From the NCBI RefSeq assembly GCF_003115855.1, contig NZ_KZ819074.1, forward strand, positions 248,001 through 312,000: 64,000 nt of DNA, written 5' to 3'. The stretch's first letter is position 1, and the number at the start of each line of letters is the position of its first letter. Under the pieces are notes generated by a model. It saw nothing but the letters and a program-made list of their open reading frames with translations. It ran no database searches and had not been told where the DNA came from. The position numbers and the translations under genes are program-made. The DNA is from Brenneria corticis (GTDB lineage Bacteria > Pseudomonadota > Gammaproteobacteria > Enterobacterales > Enterobacteriaceae). Below, one piece after another: positions 42,818 to 51,423 of this stretch.

Positions 42818-43714
42818 TCAGGCCTGATGCAGCAGCTTGGGGATTTCGCGTAAAAACCAGGACTTCGCCTCGCCCATACTGTCGCGCCGCCAGGCCATGA
42901 TAATCTGGCTTTCCAGCGAGTACTCGGGGCTGACGACGCGCAGGCGGCCTTCGGCGATATCCTGCGCCACCATCGGATAAGGCATGGTCGCCACCCCCAG
43001 CCCGGCCAGCAAGGCGCGGCGTTTATCATCAAGGGAGCTGAGGGTCAGACGCTGCTGCTTGTCCAGCAGTTGCACGGTCAGTACCGGGCGCTCGCGGGCG
43101 GTGTCCGCCACGGCGATCCCGCGGTATTTCACCCGGGTCACCTCGGAAAGCGGCTCCGGCTCCTGGTGTATCGGATGGTCGGGGCTGGCGACATAAACGT
43201 TTTTCATGGTGTACAGCTTGCGGGTGTTCACTTCGGAAGAGGCGCGGAAATGCATATCCGGCGCAATGACGATATCCGCCCGCCCCTGCTCCAGGCGTTC
43301 CCAGGCGCCGGCCAGTACCTCCGTCAAAAGTGATACCTGGGTATTGGCCTTCTGCGACAATTTATCCAGCAGCGGAAAGAGCTTGGCGGTCGGGATCAGC
43401 GCCTCGACGACGATGGTCAGATGGGTTTCCCAGCCGCGGGCCAGCGCTTCGGCGTCGGTGGTAAGCTTATCGGCGGCTTCCAGCAGGATACGCCCGCGCT
43501 CCAGCAGCATACGCCCGACATTGGTGAATTTGGTGCGATGCCCGGAGCGATCGAATAGCACCACATCCAGCTCTTCTTCCAGCTTTTGCATGGTATAGCT
43601 CAGGGCCGAAGGTACGCGCCCCAGCTCATCCGCCGCCGCGGCAAAACTTCCCCGACGGTCAATCGCATCCATGACTCTCAAGGCTTCCAGCGTCAATGCT
43701 CGTTCTTTGGACAT
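42818..43714 (-). CDS. yhaJ: LysR-type regulator YhaJ
   Basis: 298 aa from the start at 43714 (MSKERALTLEALRVMDAIDR); an in-frame ATG at 43726 would add four residues, and neither has a strong Shine-Dalgarno. The N-terminal HTH is GSFAAAADELGRVPSALSYT. The effector domain includes LEQGRADIVIAPDMHF. E. coli YhaJ senses aromatic nitro compounds and activates yqjF and yhaK. Divergent from yhaK here. Confidence 0.92.
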   Translation of the reverse strand: MSKERALTLEALRVMDAIDRRGSFAAAADELGRVPSALSYTMQKLEEELDVVLFDRSGHRTKFTNVGRMLLERGRILLEAADKLTTDAEALARGWETHLTIVVEALIPTAKLFPLLDKLSQKANTQVSLLTEVLAGAWERLEQGRADIVIAPDMHFRASSEVNTRKLYTMKNVYVASPDHPIHQEPEPLSEVTRVKYRGIAVADTARERPVLTVQLLDKQQRLTLSSLDDKRRALLAGLGVATMPYPMVAQDIAEGRLRVVSPEYSLESQIIMAWRRDSMGEAKSWFLREIPKLLHQA

Positions 43715-43824
43715 GTTGGCACTCATTCAGTAATTTTGAATATACCCACCAGATTAACTAGCTAACAATCGAGCGTCCACACAATTACTATCTGTTTAAG
43801 AAATAATTATCCGGGCTTACTACC

Positions 43825-44526
43825 ATGATCATAAAAAGATCGGCAGAGCAATGCGGTCAAGCCGACTATGGCTGGTTGCAGGCGCGCTATACTTTCTCTT
43901 TCGGCCATTACTTCGACCCGCAACTGCTGGGTTACGCCTCGCTGCGGGCGCTGAATCAGGAAGTGCTGGCGCCGGGCGCGTCGTTCCAACCGCGCACTTA
44001 CCCGCGCGTCGATATTCTCAATATCATTCTTCAGGGCGAGGCGGAGTACCGCGACAGCCACGGGCACCATATCCAGGCCCAAACGGGCGACGTGCTGCTG
44101 CTGGCGACGCAGCCCAACGTCAGCTACAGCGAACATAATACCAGCGCGAACCAACCGCTGACGCGTATGCAGCTGTGGCTGGACGCCTGCCCGACGCGAG
44201 AAAACTGCCCGCTGCAACGGTTGAGGCTGAATAAAACCGCCCTCAGTTTACTGGCCTCGCCGGAGGGGGAGCAAAACAGCCTGCAACTGCGCCAGCAGGT
44301 GTGGGTCCATCACCTGGAACTACAGGAAAACGAACGGCAGAGCATTCAACTGAACGGCAATCAGGCTTATCTGCAGTTGCTGCACGGCTCGGCGGCGGTT
44401 AGCGGCAACGGGCATGGCGGCGACAGGCTGAGCTGCGGCGACGGCGCGTTTATCCGCCAGGAAAGCGGGTTGACCATTCAGGCCGAGACGCCGCTGCGCG
44501 CTTTGCTGATTGATCTGGTGGTTTAA
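43825..44526 (+). CDS. yhaK: Pirin-like protein YhaK
   Basis: 233-aa bicupin of the pirin family. The metal-site motifs of the N-terminal cupin are changed as in E. coli YhaK. It begins MIIKRSAEQCGQADYGW and has SFGHYFDPQLLGY and HPD-equivalent PRVDILNI. E. coli YhaK is a redox-sensitive marker. Next to and divergent from yhaJ, its likely activator. Confidence 0.92.
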   Translation: MIIKRSAEQCGQADYGWLQARYTFSFGHYFDPQLLGYASLRALNQEVLAPGASFQPRTYPRVDILNIILQGEAEYRDSHGHHIQAQTGDVLLLATQPNVSYSEHNTSANQPLTRMQLWLDACPTRENCPLQRLRLNKTALSLLASPEGEQNSLQLRQQVWVHHLELQENERQSIQLNGNQAYLQLLHGSAAVSGNGHGGDRLSCGDGAFIRQESGLTIQAETPLRALLIDLVV

Positions 44527-44629
44527 GTTTTCGCTCTCCCTCTTTAGCGGCCGGTGAACGTCGCTGGTTCTGCCTTTTCCTGCAGTCGTGGTAAGATATC
44601 AGTCTGGTTCCTTTATGCGTCAGGGTGAT

Positions 44630-45145
44630 ATGACAATGGATTCAACCAATCAGGACAAACTACTTGCCCAGGCTGAACAGATTTGTCAGCACCGCGGCGT
44701 GCGTTTGACGCCGCAGCGGCTGGAAGTGTTGCGCCTGATGACGCAGCAGTCCGCGGCGATCAGCGCATACGACCTGCTCGATCTGCTGCGCCTGTCCGAG
44801 CCGCAGGCCAAACCCCCGACGGTTTACCGCGCATTGGATTTTCTGCTGGAACAGGGATTTATTCATCGGGTGGAGTCAAACAACAGCTATGTGCTTTGTC
44901 ACCATATCGAAGATCACAGCCACACCTCGGCGCTGTTTATCTGCGATCGCTGCGCTCAGGTTACCGAGCGTCAGACGGAAGGCGTGGAGGAAATGCTGCG
45001 CGATCTGGCGCAGCAGGCGGGCTTTACCCTGCGCCACAGCGTGATTGAGGCGCACGGCCTTTGTGAAAGCTGCCAGGAAGTTGCGGCCTGCAAACAAACG
45101 GAGCATTGCGATCACGACCACAGCATTCCCATCAAGAAACGCTAG
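44630..45145 (+). CDS. zur: Zinc uptake regulator Zur (Fur family)
   Basis: 171 aa from the start at 44630 (MTMDSTNQDKLLAQAE, Shine-Dalgarno AGGG); 44615 and 44636 are alternatives. The winged helix covers about residues 25-85 (VRLTPQRLEVLRLM). Structural zinc cysteines: CDRC and CESC, then CKQTEHC. A His/Asp-rich end (HCDHDHS) follows. Repressor of znuABC in relatives. It lies near lexA, as in E. coli. Confidence 0.95.
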   Translation: MTMDSTNQDKLLAQAEQICQHRGVRLTPQRLEVLRLMTQQSAAISAYDLLDLLRLSEPQAKPPTVYRALDFLLEQGFIHRVESNNSYVLCHHIEDHSHTSALFICDRCAQVTERQTEGVEEMLRDLAQQAGFTLRHSVIEAHGLCESCQEVAACKQTEHCDHDHSIPIKKR

Positions 45146-45208
45146 CCCCGACAACGCGTTATAAGGGCCAGATCGGCCCCGTCCGTCATTCGCCGCGCCC
45201 TAGCGTAT

Positions 45209-45487
45209 TTACTGGCTGTTTTTAATGCTTTTCTTAAAATCGCCAATAAACTCTTTCAGGGCCGGGTGGATTTTTTGAAACATCTCTTCTTTCCGGTTAA
45301 GCGTGACCACCTCGCCAAACAGTTTCATGCCGACTAAAAATGGATACAGATGCTCTTCAGGCAGCGTCGTTTTGCCGTCGCATAAGGACAGTATTTTGGT
45401 GAGATCGTCATGGGAGGTGAACGGAAAGGAGACTTCATTATCAGGTTGTTCCGTATCTTTTACGGTAATGACATAGCGTTTTGACAT
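45209..45487 (-). CDS. DUF3861-like small protein
   Basis: 92 aa from the ATG at 45487 (MSKRYVITVKDTEQPDNEVS); a GTG at 45502 would add five residues. It has a beta-rich N-terminus and a helical C-terminus (IHPALKEFIGDFKKSIK) as in DUF3861. It occupies the place where dinF follows lexA in E. coli. Function unknown. Confidence 0.75.
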   Translation of the reverse strand: MSKRYVITVKDTEQPDNEVSFPFTSHDDLTKILSLCDGKTTLPEEHLYPFLVGMKLFGEVVTLNRKEEMFQKIHPALKEFIGDFKKSIKNSQ

Positions 45488-45691
45488 AAGCTGATTTTCC
45501 ACTTGGCGCAGGTGTTGATTAAAAGGGGTTTATTCCCTGCGACAAGATACTGGATCCGACTGCCCGAAATCGATCGTTTTTATCACCACCGCACGATTCG
45601 TCCCGTTTCCAAACCAGCCGTATCGCCCCGCAAGCGGAGCGATAATCAATAAGAAACGCCAGGGACCATCGCCTGTGTCAAAGACGTAAAA

Positions 45692-46300
45692 TCAGCTCCA
45701 GTCGCCGTTGCGAATAACGCCGACCGCCAGCCCTTCAATAGAAAAATTCTGTTGCCGCAGATCGACGACAATGGGGGAAAATTCTTCGTTTTCAGCCAGA
45801 AGATGCACGGTATTACCTTGTTTTTTCAATCGTTTGACCGTAACTTCATCTTCAATCCGCGCCACAACCACCTGCCCGTTGCGGACGTCCTGCGTTTTAT
45901 GCACCGCCAGCAAATCACCATCCATAATGCCGATATCTTTCATCGACATTCCGCTCACGCGCAGCAGGAAGTCGGCGCTTGGCTTGAACATGGACGGGTC
46001 GACCTGATAGTGACACTCGATATGCTGCTGAGCCAGCAGCGGCTCACCCGCCGCGACGCGGCCAATCAACGGAATGCCGGTCTCTTCTTCCATCAGCAGG
46101 CGAATACCGCGCGACGCGCCGGATACAATTTCAATGACGCCTTTGCGAGCCAATGCCTTTAAATGCTCCTCGGCAGCGTTTGGCGACCGAAATCCCAGCT
46201 GCTGGGCAATTTCCGCACGCGTCGGCGGCATACCGGTCTGCGCAAGATGATCGCGGATCAGGTCATAAACCTGCTGCTGTCTGGCTGTTAATGCTTTCAT
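45692..46300 (-). CDS. lexA: LexA repressor
   Basis: SOS repressor/protease. It is 202 aa from the start at 46300 (MKALTARQQQVYDLIRDHL), identical in length to E. coli. The HTH is AEIAQQLGFRSPNAAEEHLK (about residues 29-48). The cleavage bond A84-G85 (VAAGEP) and the catalytic dyad S119 (SGMSMKD) and K156 (EVTVKRLKK) are all found. Two SOS boxes precede it. dgkA, which precedes lexA in E. coli, is displaced by the citrate cluster here. Confidence 0.98.
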   Translation of the reverse strand: MKALTARQQQVYDLIRDHLAQTGMPPTRAEIAQQLGFRSPNAAEEHLKALARKGVIEIVSGASRGIRLLMEEETGIPLIGRVAAGEPLLAQQHIECHYQVDPSMFKPSADFLLRVSGMSMKDIGIMDGDLLAVHKTQDVRNGQVVVARIEDEVTVKRLKKQGNTVHLLAENEEFSPIVVDLRQQNFSIEGLAVGVIRNGDWS

Positions 46301-46308
46301 TCCGCCCC

Positions 46309-46345
46309 CTGGTTGTTTATACAGTTTTGCTGTGAGTATATACAG
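46309..46345 (-). promoter_or_regulatory. Two LexA (SOS) boxes of lexA
   Basis: Box 1: CTGT-N8-ACAG at 46330-46345, a full consensus match. Box 2: CTGG-N8-ACAG at 46309-46324, one mismatch. Their 21-bp separation matches the double operator of E. coli lexA. Confidence 0.9.
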
Positions 46346-46457
46346 GTAATGAATAATTGGGAACCGGTAAATCAGGAACTTCATGCCGCCCCGCACGTTA
46401 AATCGGCCGCTTTGCCGATCTTTCATCCCGTTTGGTACTCCCGTCGATTCCCGTTTT

Positions 46458-47147
46458 TCAATCCTCAGGGCGGATTAGTCGGTAAATCCGCTGCGGACGC
46501 CCCACTTTACCGTAAATAATTTCAGCTTCAACCATCCGCCTGGCGGCGCAATACTCCAGATAGCGCCGCGCGGTGGTTCGGCTCAATCCAAGCTGCAACG
46601 CAACGGTTTCCGCGGTATGGCGAGTTTGCTCCTCATGAAACAACGATTGCACTTTATTCAGCGTCAGTTCATCAATGTTGGCGGGTAATTTTTCTTTTGG
46701 CTTCCCCCGGGCATAAGCATTATACATATCATCGATTTGGCTCTGGCTAATGCCATTATGCTGGTTAAACATACCCAGCCGATGCCAAAAACGCTCCAGA
46801 GTCTGACTCAGACGCTCATAGGCAATAGGTTTGATGAGATAGTCAAACACCCCACAGCGAATAGCTTCGGCCACCGTATCCATATCACTGTCCGCCGTGA
46901 TGAGCACAACACCACCCGCAAAATGATTCAGGGTCAGTTCACGCAGCAGGCTTAGGCCTTGTCCATCGGGTAGAAAATTGTCCAGGAGTATCAAATCCGG
47001 GTTAAAACGGTCTACCATCGTCCGGGCCTGGCTCAAATTACCCGCCAGCCATATTTGCCCGCATTCACGATGCTGTCGGATAAACTCCACGTGCATTTCC
47101 GCCAATGGCGTTTCATCCTCCACGATTAATATATTTATCTTCGTCAT
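46458..47147 (-). CDS. dpiA: Citrate-responsive response regulator DpiA/CitB
   Basis: 229 aa. An N-terminal receiver domain with phospho-Asp56 (LILLDNFLPDG), Asp11/Glu10 and Lys106 region (DYLIKP), then a C-terminal CitT-type winged HTH (TAETVALQLGLSRTTARRYL). It overlaps the sensor-kinase gene by 4 bp. Controls the adjacent citrate lyase operon by analogy with Klebsiella CitB and E. coli DpiA. Confidence 0.93.
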   Translation of the reverse strand: MTKINILIVEDETPLAEMHVEFIRQHRECGQIWLAGNLSQARTMVDRFNPDLILLDNFLPDGQGLSLLRELTLNHFAGGVVLITADSDMDTVAEAIRCGVFDYLIKPIAYERLSQTLERFWHRLGMFNQHNGISQSQIDDMYNAYARGKPKEKLPANIDELTLNKVQSLFHEEQTRHTAETVALQLGLSRTTARRYLEYCAARRMVEAEIIYGKVGRPQRIYRLIRPED

Positions 47148-48778
47148 GGGTATCCTTTCGTTTTCGGAATAAATATGGAAAAGAGCGTGCCGCAGGGCGT
47201 ATTGTTTTCTAAAGTAATGACTCCGCCGCTGCGGCCGACATAGCTGGCAACCAGGTAAAGCCCAATGCCGTGTTCGCCAGCCTCTTCGGTTTTAGTACTC
47301 ACCCCTTGTTTAAAGATTTTTTCTCTGAGTGAGTCGGGAACGCCGCATCCCTGGTCGGCAACTTCGATGACGACATCCTGCCCTTCATCAGAAAAGAACA
47401 GTTCAATCGTATGATTACCATGCGGATTTTTCAGACTGGCTTCAAAAGCGTTATCCAGCAGATTGCCCAATACGGCGGAGAATTCGGTGCTATCCATGCC
47501 CTGGGGGAGTTGGCGTAACCGGCTGCCGGGAACCAACGTCAGAATCAGTCCTAACTGTCTGGCCCGCAGGATTTTACCAAACAGCAAACCCGCGACCTGA
47601 CGATCGTCAATGGCGCTGCGCAAGCTATCCACCAGGGTCTGTTGCGCCTGCGAAGCGCTGTTTACCATCAGCAAAGCCCGATCATATTCTTTCATTTGCA
47701 ACAGACCGCTCAACGTGGACATCCAGTTGAGATGTTCATGGCGAACGGTACGTAAATTCTCGACGTATTGCTTAATCTGGCTAAGCTGGGCATTCAACGT
47801 GGCAATCTCGTCTTTGGCACGAAAGCTGACAATGGCGCCCAGTAACTCCTCATCCGAACGGATCGCCGCCCGATTGGCAATAACATTCAGTCCATTGAAG
47901 GTGCATATTACGTCCTGGCGATTCTCCTCCAGATGGCGCGTAAAAAAATCGGCCGGCATCACCACCTGGTCAATGGGTTTACCCAGCCATTGACGCCCTG
48001 GTGAATTCAACCCCAGCATTTTGCGCGCATTGCGATTGATTGCCGTAATCAGTCCATCCGGATCAACGGCGATCATGCCTTCGATCATCGCACTGAACAG
48101 CGCTTCCTGCTGACGGATGACTCGAACGATCTGCTTCGGTTCCATTCCCATCATTTGGTGGCGTATATGTCTGGCGAACTGCCAGGAAAGCAGCATTAAT
48201 ATCAAAAGGATAACGATAAAAGCGATCCCCATCGGCAACAGAAAGGCTCTCTGCCAGTGATCGATCTTACTGAGCAGATAACCGATGGAGACCACCCCGA
48301 TCACTTCATCCTGCGCATTAAAAATGGGGGTTTTGGCACGCATCGCCAATCCCATCGAACCTTTTCCGGTAATGAAATAACTTTCACCACGCTCCAGCGC
48401 GCCAGGTTTGGTCCATTGCATCGGCGCCCCGAGCTTTTGCGGATTGGGATGGTAAAGGCGGATGGAATATCGATCGCCGATAACCACATAATCGGAGTTG
48501 GAACTGGAGCTGAACTTCCTGGCTATCGCATCCAGGCGTTGGATATCGCGTTGCTCAACGGCCAGTATGACTTCGTCCATCGAAGCAATGATCTTGGCCT
48601 GATTCATGGCCATATCACTGACCTGCTGGGCCAGATAGCGCTCAAAATTTTTTGACAGAAATAGATCGAGGCTGACGACCAACGAAAGGGAAACCATCAG
48701 CAATAATATAAAAATGCGCAGAGGGAAAGCGATACTGTCAATAAAGTGGAACTGAAGGATATTAGATTTTGTGCTCAT
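47144..48778 (-). CDS. dpiB: Citrate sensor histidine kinase DpiB/CitA
   Basis: 544 aa. TM1 at about 17-38 and TM2 near 180-200 flank a periplasmic PAS-like citrate domain (SDYVVIGDRYSIRLYHPNPQ, KGSMGLAMRAKTPIF). A cytoplasmic PAS follows, then a kinase domain with the phospho-His in VRHEHLNWMSTLSGL and an ATPase with NLLDNAFEAS and EHGIGLYLV. Matches the DcuS/CitA family layout. Divergent from citC. Confidence 0.93.
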   Translation of the reverse strand: MSTKSNILQFHFIDSIAFPLRIFILLLMVSLSLVVSLDLFLSKNFERYLAQQVSDMAMNQAKIIASMDEVILAVEQRDIQRLDAIARKFSSSSNSDYVVIGDRYSIRLYHPNPQKLGAPMQWTKPGALERGESYFITGKGSMGLAMRAKTPIFNAQDEVIGVVSIGYLLSKIDHWQRAFLLPMGIAFIVILLILMLLSWQFARHIRHQMMGMEPKQIVRVIRQQEALFSAMIEGMIAVDPDGLITAINRNARKMLGLNSPGRQWLGKPIDQVVMPADFFTRHLEENRQDVICTFNGLNVIANRAAIRSDEELLGAIVSFRAKDEIATLNAQLSQIKQYVENLRTVRHEHLNWMSTLSGLLQMKEYDRALLMVNSASQAQQTLVDSLRSAIDDRQVAGLLFGKILRARQLGLILTLVPGSRLRQLPQGMDSTEFSAVLGNLLDNAFEASLKNPHGNHTIELFFSDEGQDVVIEVADQGCGVPDSLREKIFKQGVSTKTEEAGEHGIGLYLVASYVGRSGGVITLENNTPCGTLFSIFIPKTKGYP

Positions 48779-49161
48779 GACTCACCTTAATCCCATATTT
48801 TTATTAAATTTATTTCGCCATATTTATTTTGTTAATAATGTAGCGAAATTGTTTTTTCAACATACTCCGAATCATAAATAACAACATACATATTCTACCA
48901 CTTAAACGAATTAAAAAAATAATATTTATGACAATATAAATGGATTAAGAAAATAAACATCAATAAACCAAATAAAGAAAATTTAACCTATTTAAATTCA
49001 AGTTATTTTTGTGAATTATGTCAAGATAACGTTTATCTATTCTATTTAGGATAAGCCCATAAATAACAGACGGGCACCATAAGCAATTTTATTTTCATAT
49101 ATACCCGATATTAATGAAATAGCATAGCCATCACGGCAATGTTATAGAAAGGTGCTGACCA
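48779..49161. other. AT-rich dpiB-citC regulatory region
   Basis: 383 bp, strongly AT-rich compared with its neighbours, no ORF. A likely CRP site TGTGA-ATTATG-TCAAG lies at 49010-49025 and an inverted repeat AGATAA-CGT-TTATCT overlaps it at 49024-49038, about 125 bp ahead of citC. The latter may be the DpiA target. AT-rich tracts are typical of the Klebsiella cit promoter region. Confidence 0.5.
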
Positions 49162-50229
49162 ATGGATAACAACATATTCTTTTCACGGGTAAAAATATCC
49201 GAGAGCAGGAAAATCGCGGAAGTTATCAAATTCCTGCGCCAGAATGATCTGCATATGGACATAACCATTGACGAGTTCATTACCGTCACCCGGAATGACA
49301 CATTAATTGCCTGTGGGGGAATCTCTGACAATATCATCAAATGCGTGGCAATCAGTAAATCAGTACGTGGTGAAGGACTGGCGCTCAAACTGGCAACCGA
49401 ATTAATTAACCTGGCCTATGAGCGTCATCACCGTCGTTTATTTATATATACAAAGCCACAGAATGAATCACTATTTAAACATTGCGGTTTCCATACCATT
49501 ATTGATGTTCCAGGCACCGTAGTACTGATGGAAAATAGCGCTAATGGCCTCAGCCGTTATGCCGCATCACTGAGCGCACTGCGCCAGCCTGGTAAAAGAA
49601 TCGGCAGCATTATTATGAACGCCAATCCATTTACCAACGGGCACCTTTATCTTGTTCAGCAAGCCGTAAAACAATGCGACTGGCTGCATATCTTTTTGGT
49701 GAAAGAAAATACGTCACGTTTCCCTTATGAAGATCGTCTGCGACTGGTACGAAGCAGCACTGCCGATATTGCGAATCTGACCGTACATCCGGGATCCGAC
49801 TATCTGATTTCACGGGCCACATTCCCTTGTTATTTCATCAAAGACAAGGGTGTCGCCGACCATTGCCACACCGAAATTGACCTCAAAATTTTTCGCCAAT
49901 ACCTGGCTCCCGCATTAGGCATCACCCACCGGTTTGTCGGCAGCGAACCATTTTGCCATGTGACGGCCAGGTATAACCACGATATGCGTTACTGGCTGGC
50001 CACGACCTCGCTACCTTCCCCACCAATCGCAGTAATGGAAATTGAACGATTGCGCTACCACGGAACCCCGATTTCCGCATCCGGCGTTCGCAAGCTTTTG
50101 GTGAAAAAAGATATGAAAGCGATCGCGCCGTTAGTACCTCAAGTGACCCGCGACTATTTGCAACGCATGCTCGCAGCCAACGCCGCTTTCTCCTCACAAA
50201 AAACCGTATTGGAATCAGGTGAAAAATGA
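49162..50229 (+). CDS. citC: Citrate lyase ligase (acetate:SH-citrate lyase ligase)
   Basis: 355 aa. Acetylates the prosthetic group of citrate lyase. The N-terminal GNAT-like part (GEGLALKLATELINLAYERH) is followed by a nucleotidyl-transferase part with IIMNANPFTNGHLYLVQQA (the HxGH-type site) and ISASGVRKLL. First gene of the cit operon; overlaps citD by 4 bp. Confidence 0.95.
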   Translation: MDNNIFFSRVKISESRKIAEVIKFLRQNDLHMDITIDEFITVTRNDTLIACGGISDNIIKCVAISKSVRGEGLALKLATELINLAYERHHRRLFIYTKPQNESLFKHCGFHTIIDVPGTVVLMENSANGLSRYAASLSALRQPGKRIGSIIMNANPFTNGHLYLVQQAVKQCDWLHIFLVKENTSRFPYEDRLRLVRSSTADIANLTVHPGSDYLISRATFPCYFIKDKGVADHCHTEIDLKIFRQYLAPALGITHRFVGSEPFCHVTARYNHDMRYWLATTSLPSPPIAVMEIERLRYHGTPISASGVRKLLVKKDMKAIAPLVPQVTRDYLQRMLAANAAFSSQKTVLESGEK

Positions 50230-50528
50230 AAATTACCCACGCAGCCGTCGCCGGCACTCTCGAGTCGAGCGACGTGATGATACATATCGCCCCATCTGAA
50301 ACGCCAGGCATCGATCTGCAAATCAGCAGCAGCGTCGAAAAACAGTTTGGCGACGCCATTCGAACCACCGTGCTGGATGTGTTCTCTCAGCACAATATCA
50401 GCAACGTTCAGATCATCGTGGATGACAAAGGCGCGCTGGACTGCATTCTGCGAGCACGTCTGGAAACGCTGTTATTACGCGCAAGCGACCTTTCACATTT
50501 ACCGAGGGAGAACAGAGATGACGCCTGA
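50226..50528 (+). CDS. citD: Citrate lyase acyl carrier protein (gamma subunit)
   Basis: 100 aa. It carries the 2'-(5''-phosphoribosyl)-3'-dephospho-CoA group on Ser14 (AVAGTLESSDV). It overlaps citC by 4 bp and citE by 11 bp. Needs CitG and CitX to make and attach its prosthetic group. Confidence 0.95.
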   Translation: MKITHAAVAGTLESSDVMIHIAPSETPGIDLQISSSVEKQFGDAIRTTVLDVFSQHNISNVQIIVDDKGALDCILRARLETLLLRASDLSHLPRENRDDA

Positions 50529-51414
50529 AAGGAGAAATCGGATCCGTCGCAGCATGCTTTTTGTTCCCGGTTCCAATGCCGCAATGGTCAGTAATGCTTT
50601 TATCTACCGCGCCGACTCGCTGATGTTCGACCTTGAGGATTCCGTCGTTCTTCGTGAAAAAGACGCGGCCCGTCGTTTAATTTATCACGCGTTACAGCAC
50701 CCGCTGTATCAGGAAGTAGAAACCATCGTACGGGTGAATCCCCTGAATTCCGCCTACGGTCTGGACGATCTGGAAGCCGTAGTACGAGGCGGCGCCGACA
50801 TTATCCGCCTGCCAAAAACCGATACTGAACAGGACGTTTGGGATATTGAACATGAAATCACGCGGATTGAAAAAGCATGTGGTCGTGAAGTCGGCGATAC
50901 GGGCTTGCTCGCCGCCATCGAATCGGCCGAAGGCATCACCCACTGCGCCGCCATTGCGCTGTCCTCGCCCCGGCTGATCGGTATCGCTCTCGGGGCCGAA
51001 GATTATGTCCGTAACTTACGAACCGAACGTTCCCCACAGGGCATGGAGTTGCTGTTCGCCCGCTGTTCAATTCTTCAGGCCGCCCGAGCCGCGGGGATTC
51101 AGGCTTTTGACACCGTGTATTCCGATGCCAATAACGATGAGGGTTTTCTTCAGGAAGCCGCGTTGATCAAGCAACTCGGTTTTGACGGTAAATCGCTGAT
51201 CAATCCGCGCCAAATAGAGCTACTGCATAACCTCTATTCACCAACCCGGAAAGAGGTCGAACACGCGCAACGCGTAATTACAGCCGCTGAAGCCTCGGAG
51301 CGCGAAGGGCGCGGAGTCGTGTCACTGGACGGGAGAATGGTAGACAGCCCGGTCATCGAACGCGCCCGTCTGGTCCTTTTACGCGCCGCACTCTCCGGCA
51401 TCCAGGAAGAATAA
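50518..51414 (+). CDS. citE: Citrate lyase beta subunit (citryl-ACP lyase)
   Basis: 298 aa from the start at 50518 (MTPERRNRIRRSMLFVPGSN, Shine-Dalgarno GGGAG). HpcH/HpaI aldolase-like TIM barrel. The metal/substrate motifs are MFDLEDSV and GIALGAEDYVRNL. It cleaves citryl-ACP to acetyl-ACP and oxaloacetate. The upstream frame to 50347 is citD read out of frame. Confidence 0.96.
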   Translation: MTPERRNRIRRSMLFVPGSNAAMVSNAFIYRADSLMFDLEDSVVLREKDAARRLIYHALQHPLYQEVETIVRVNPLNSAYGLDDLEAVVRGGADIIRLPKTDTEQDVWDIEHEITRIEKACGREVGDTGLLAAIESAEGITHCAAIALSSPRLIGIALGAEDYVRNLRTERSPQGMELLFARCSILQAARAAGIQAFDTVYSDANNDEGFLQEAALIKQLGFDGKSLINPRQIELLHNLYSPTRKEVEHAQRVITAAEASEREGRGVVSLDGRMVDSPVIERARLVLLRAALSGIQEE

Positions 51415-51423
51415 GGTAAAACA

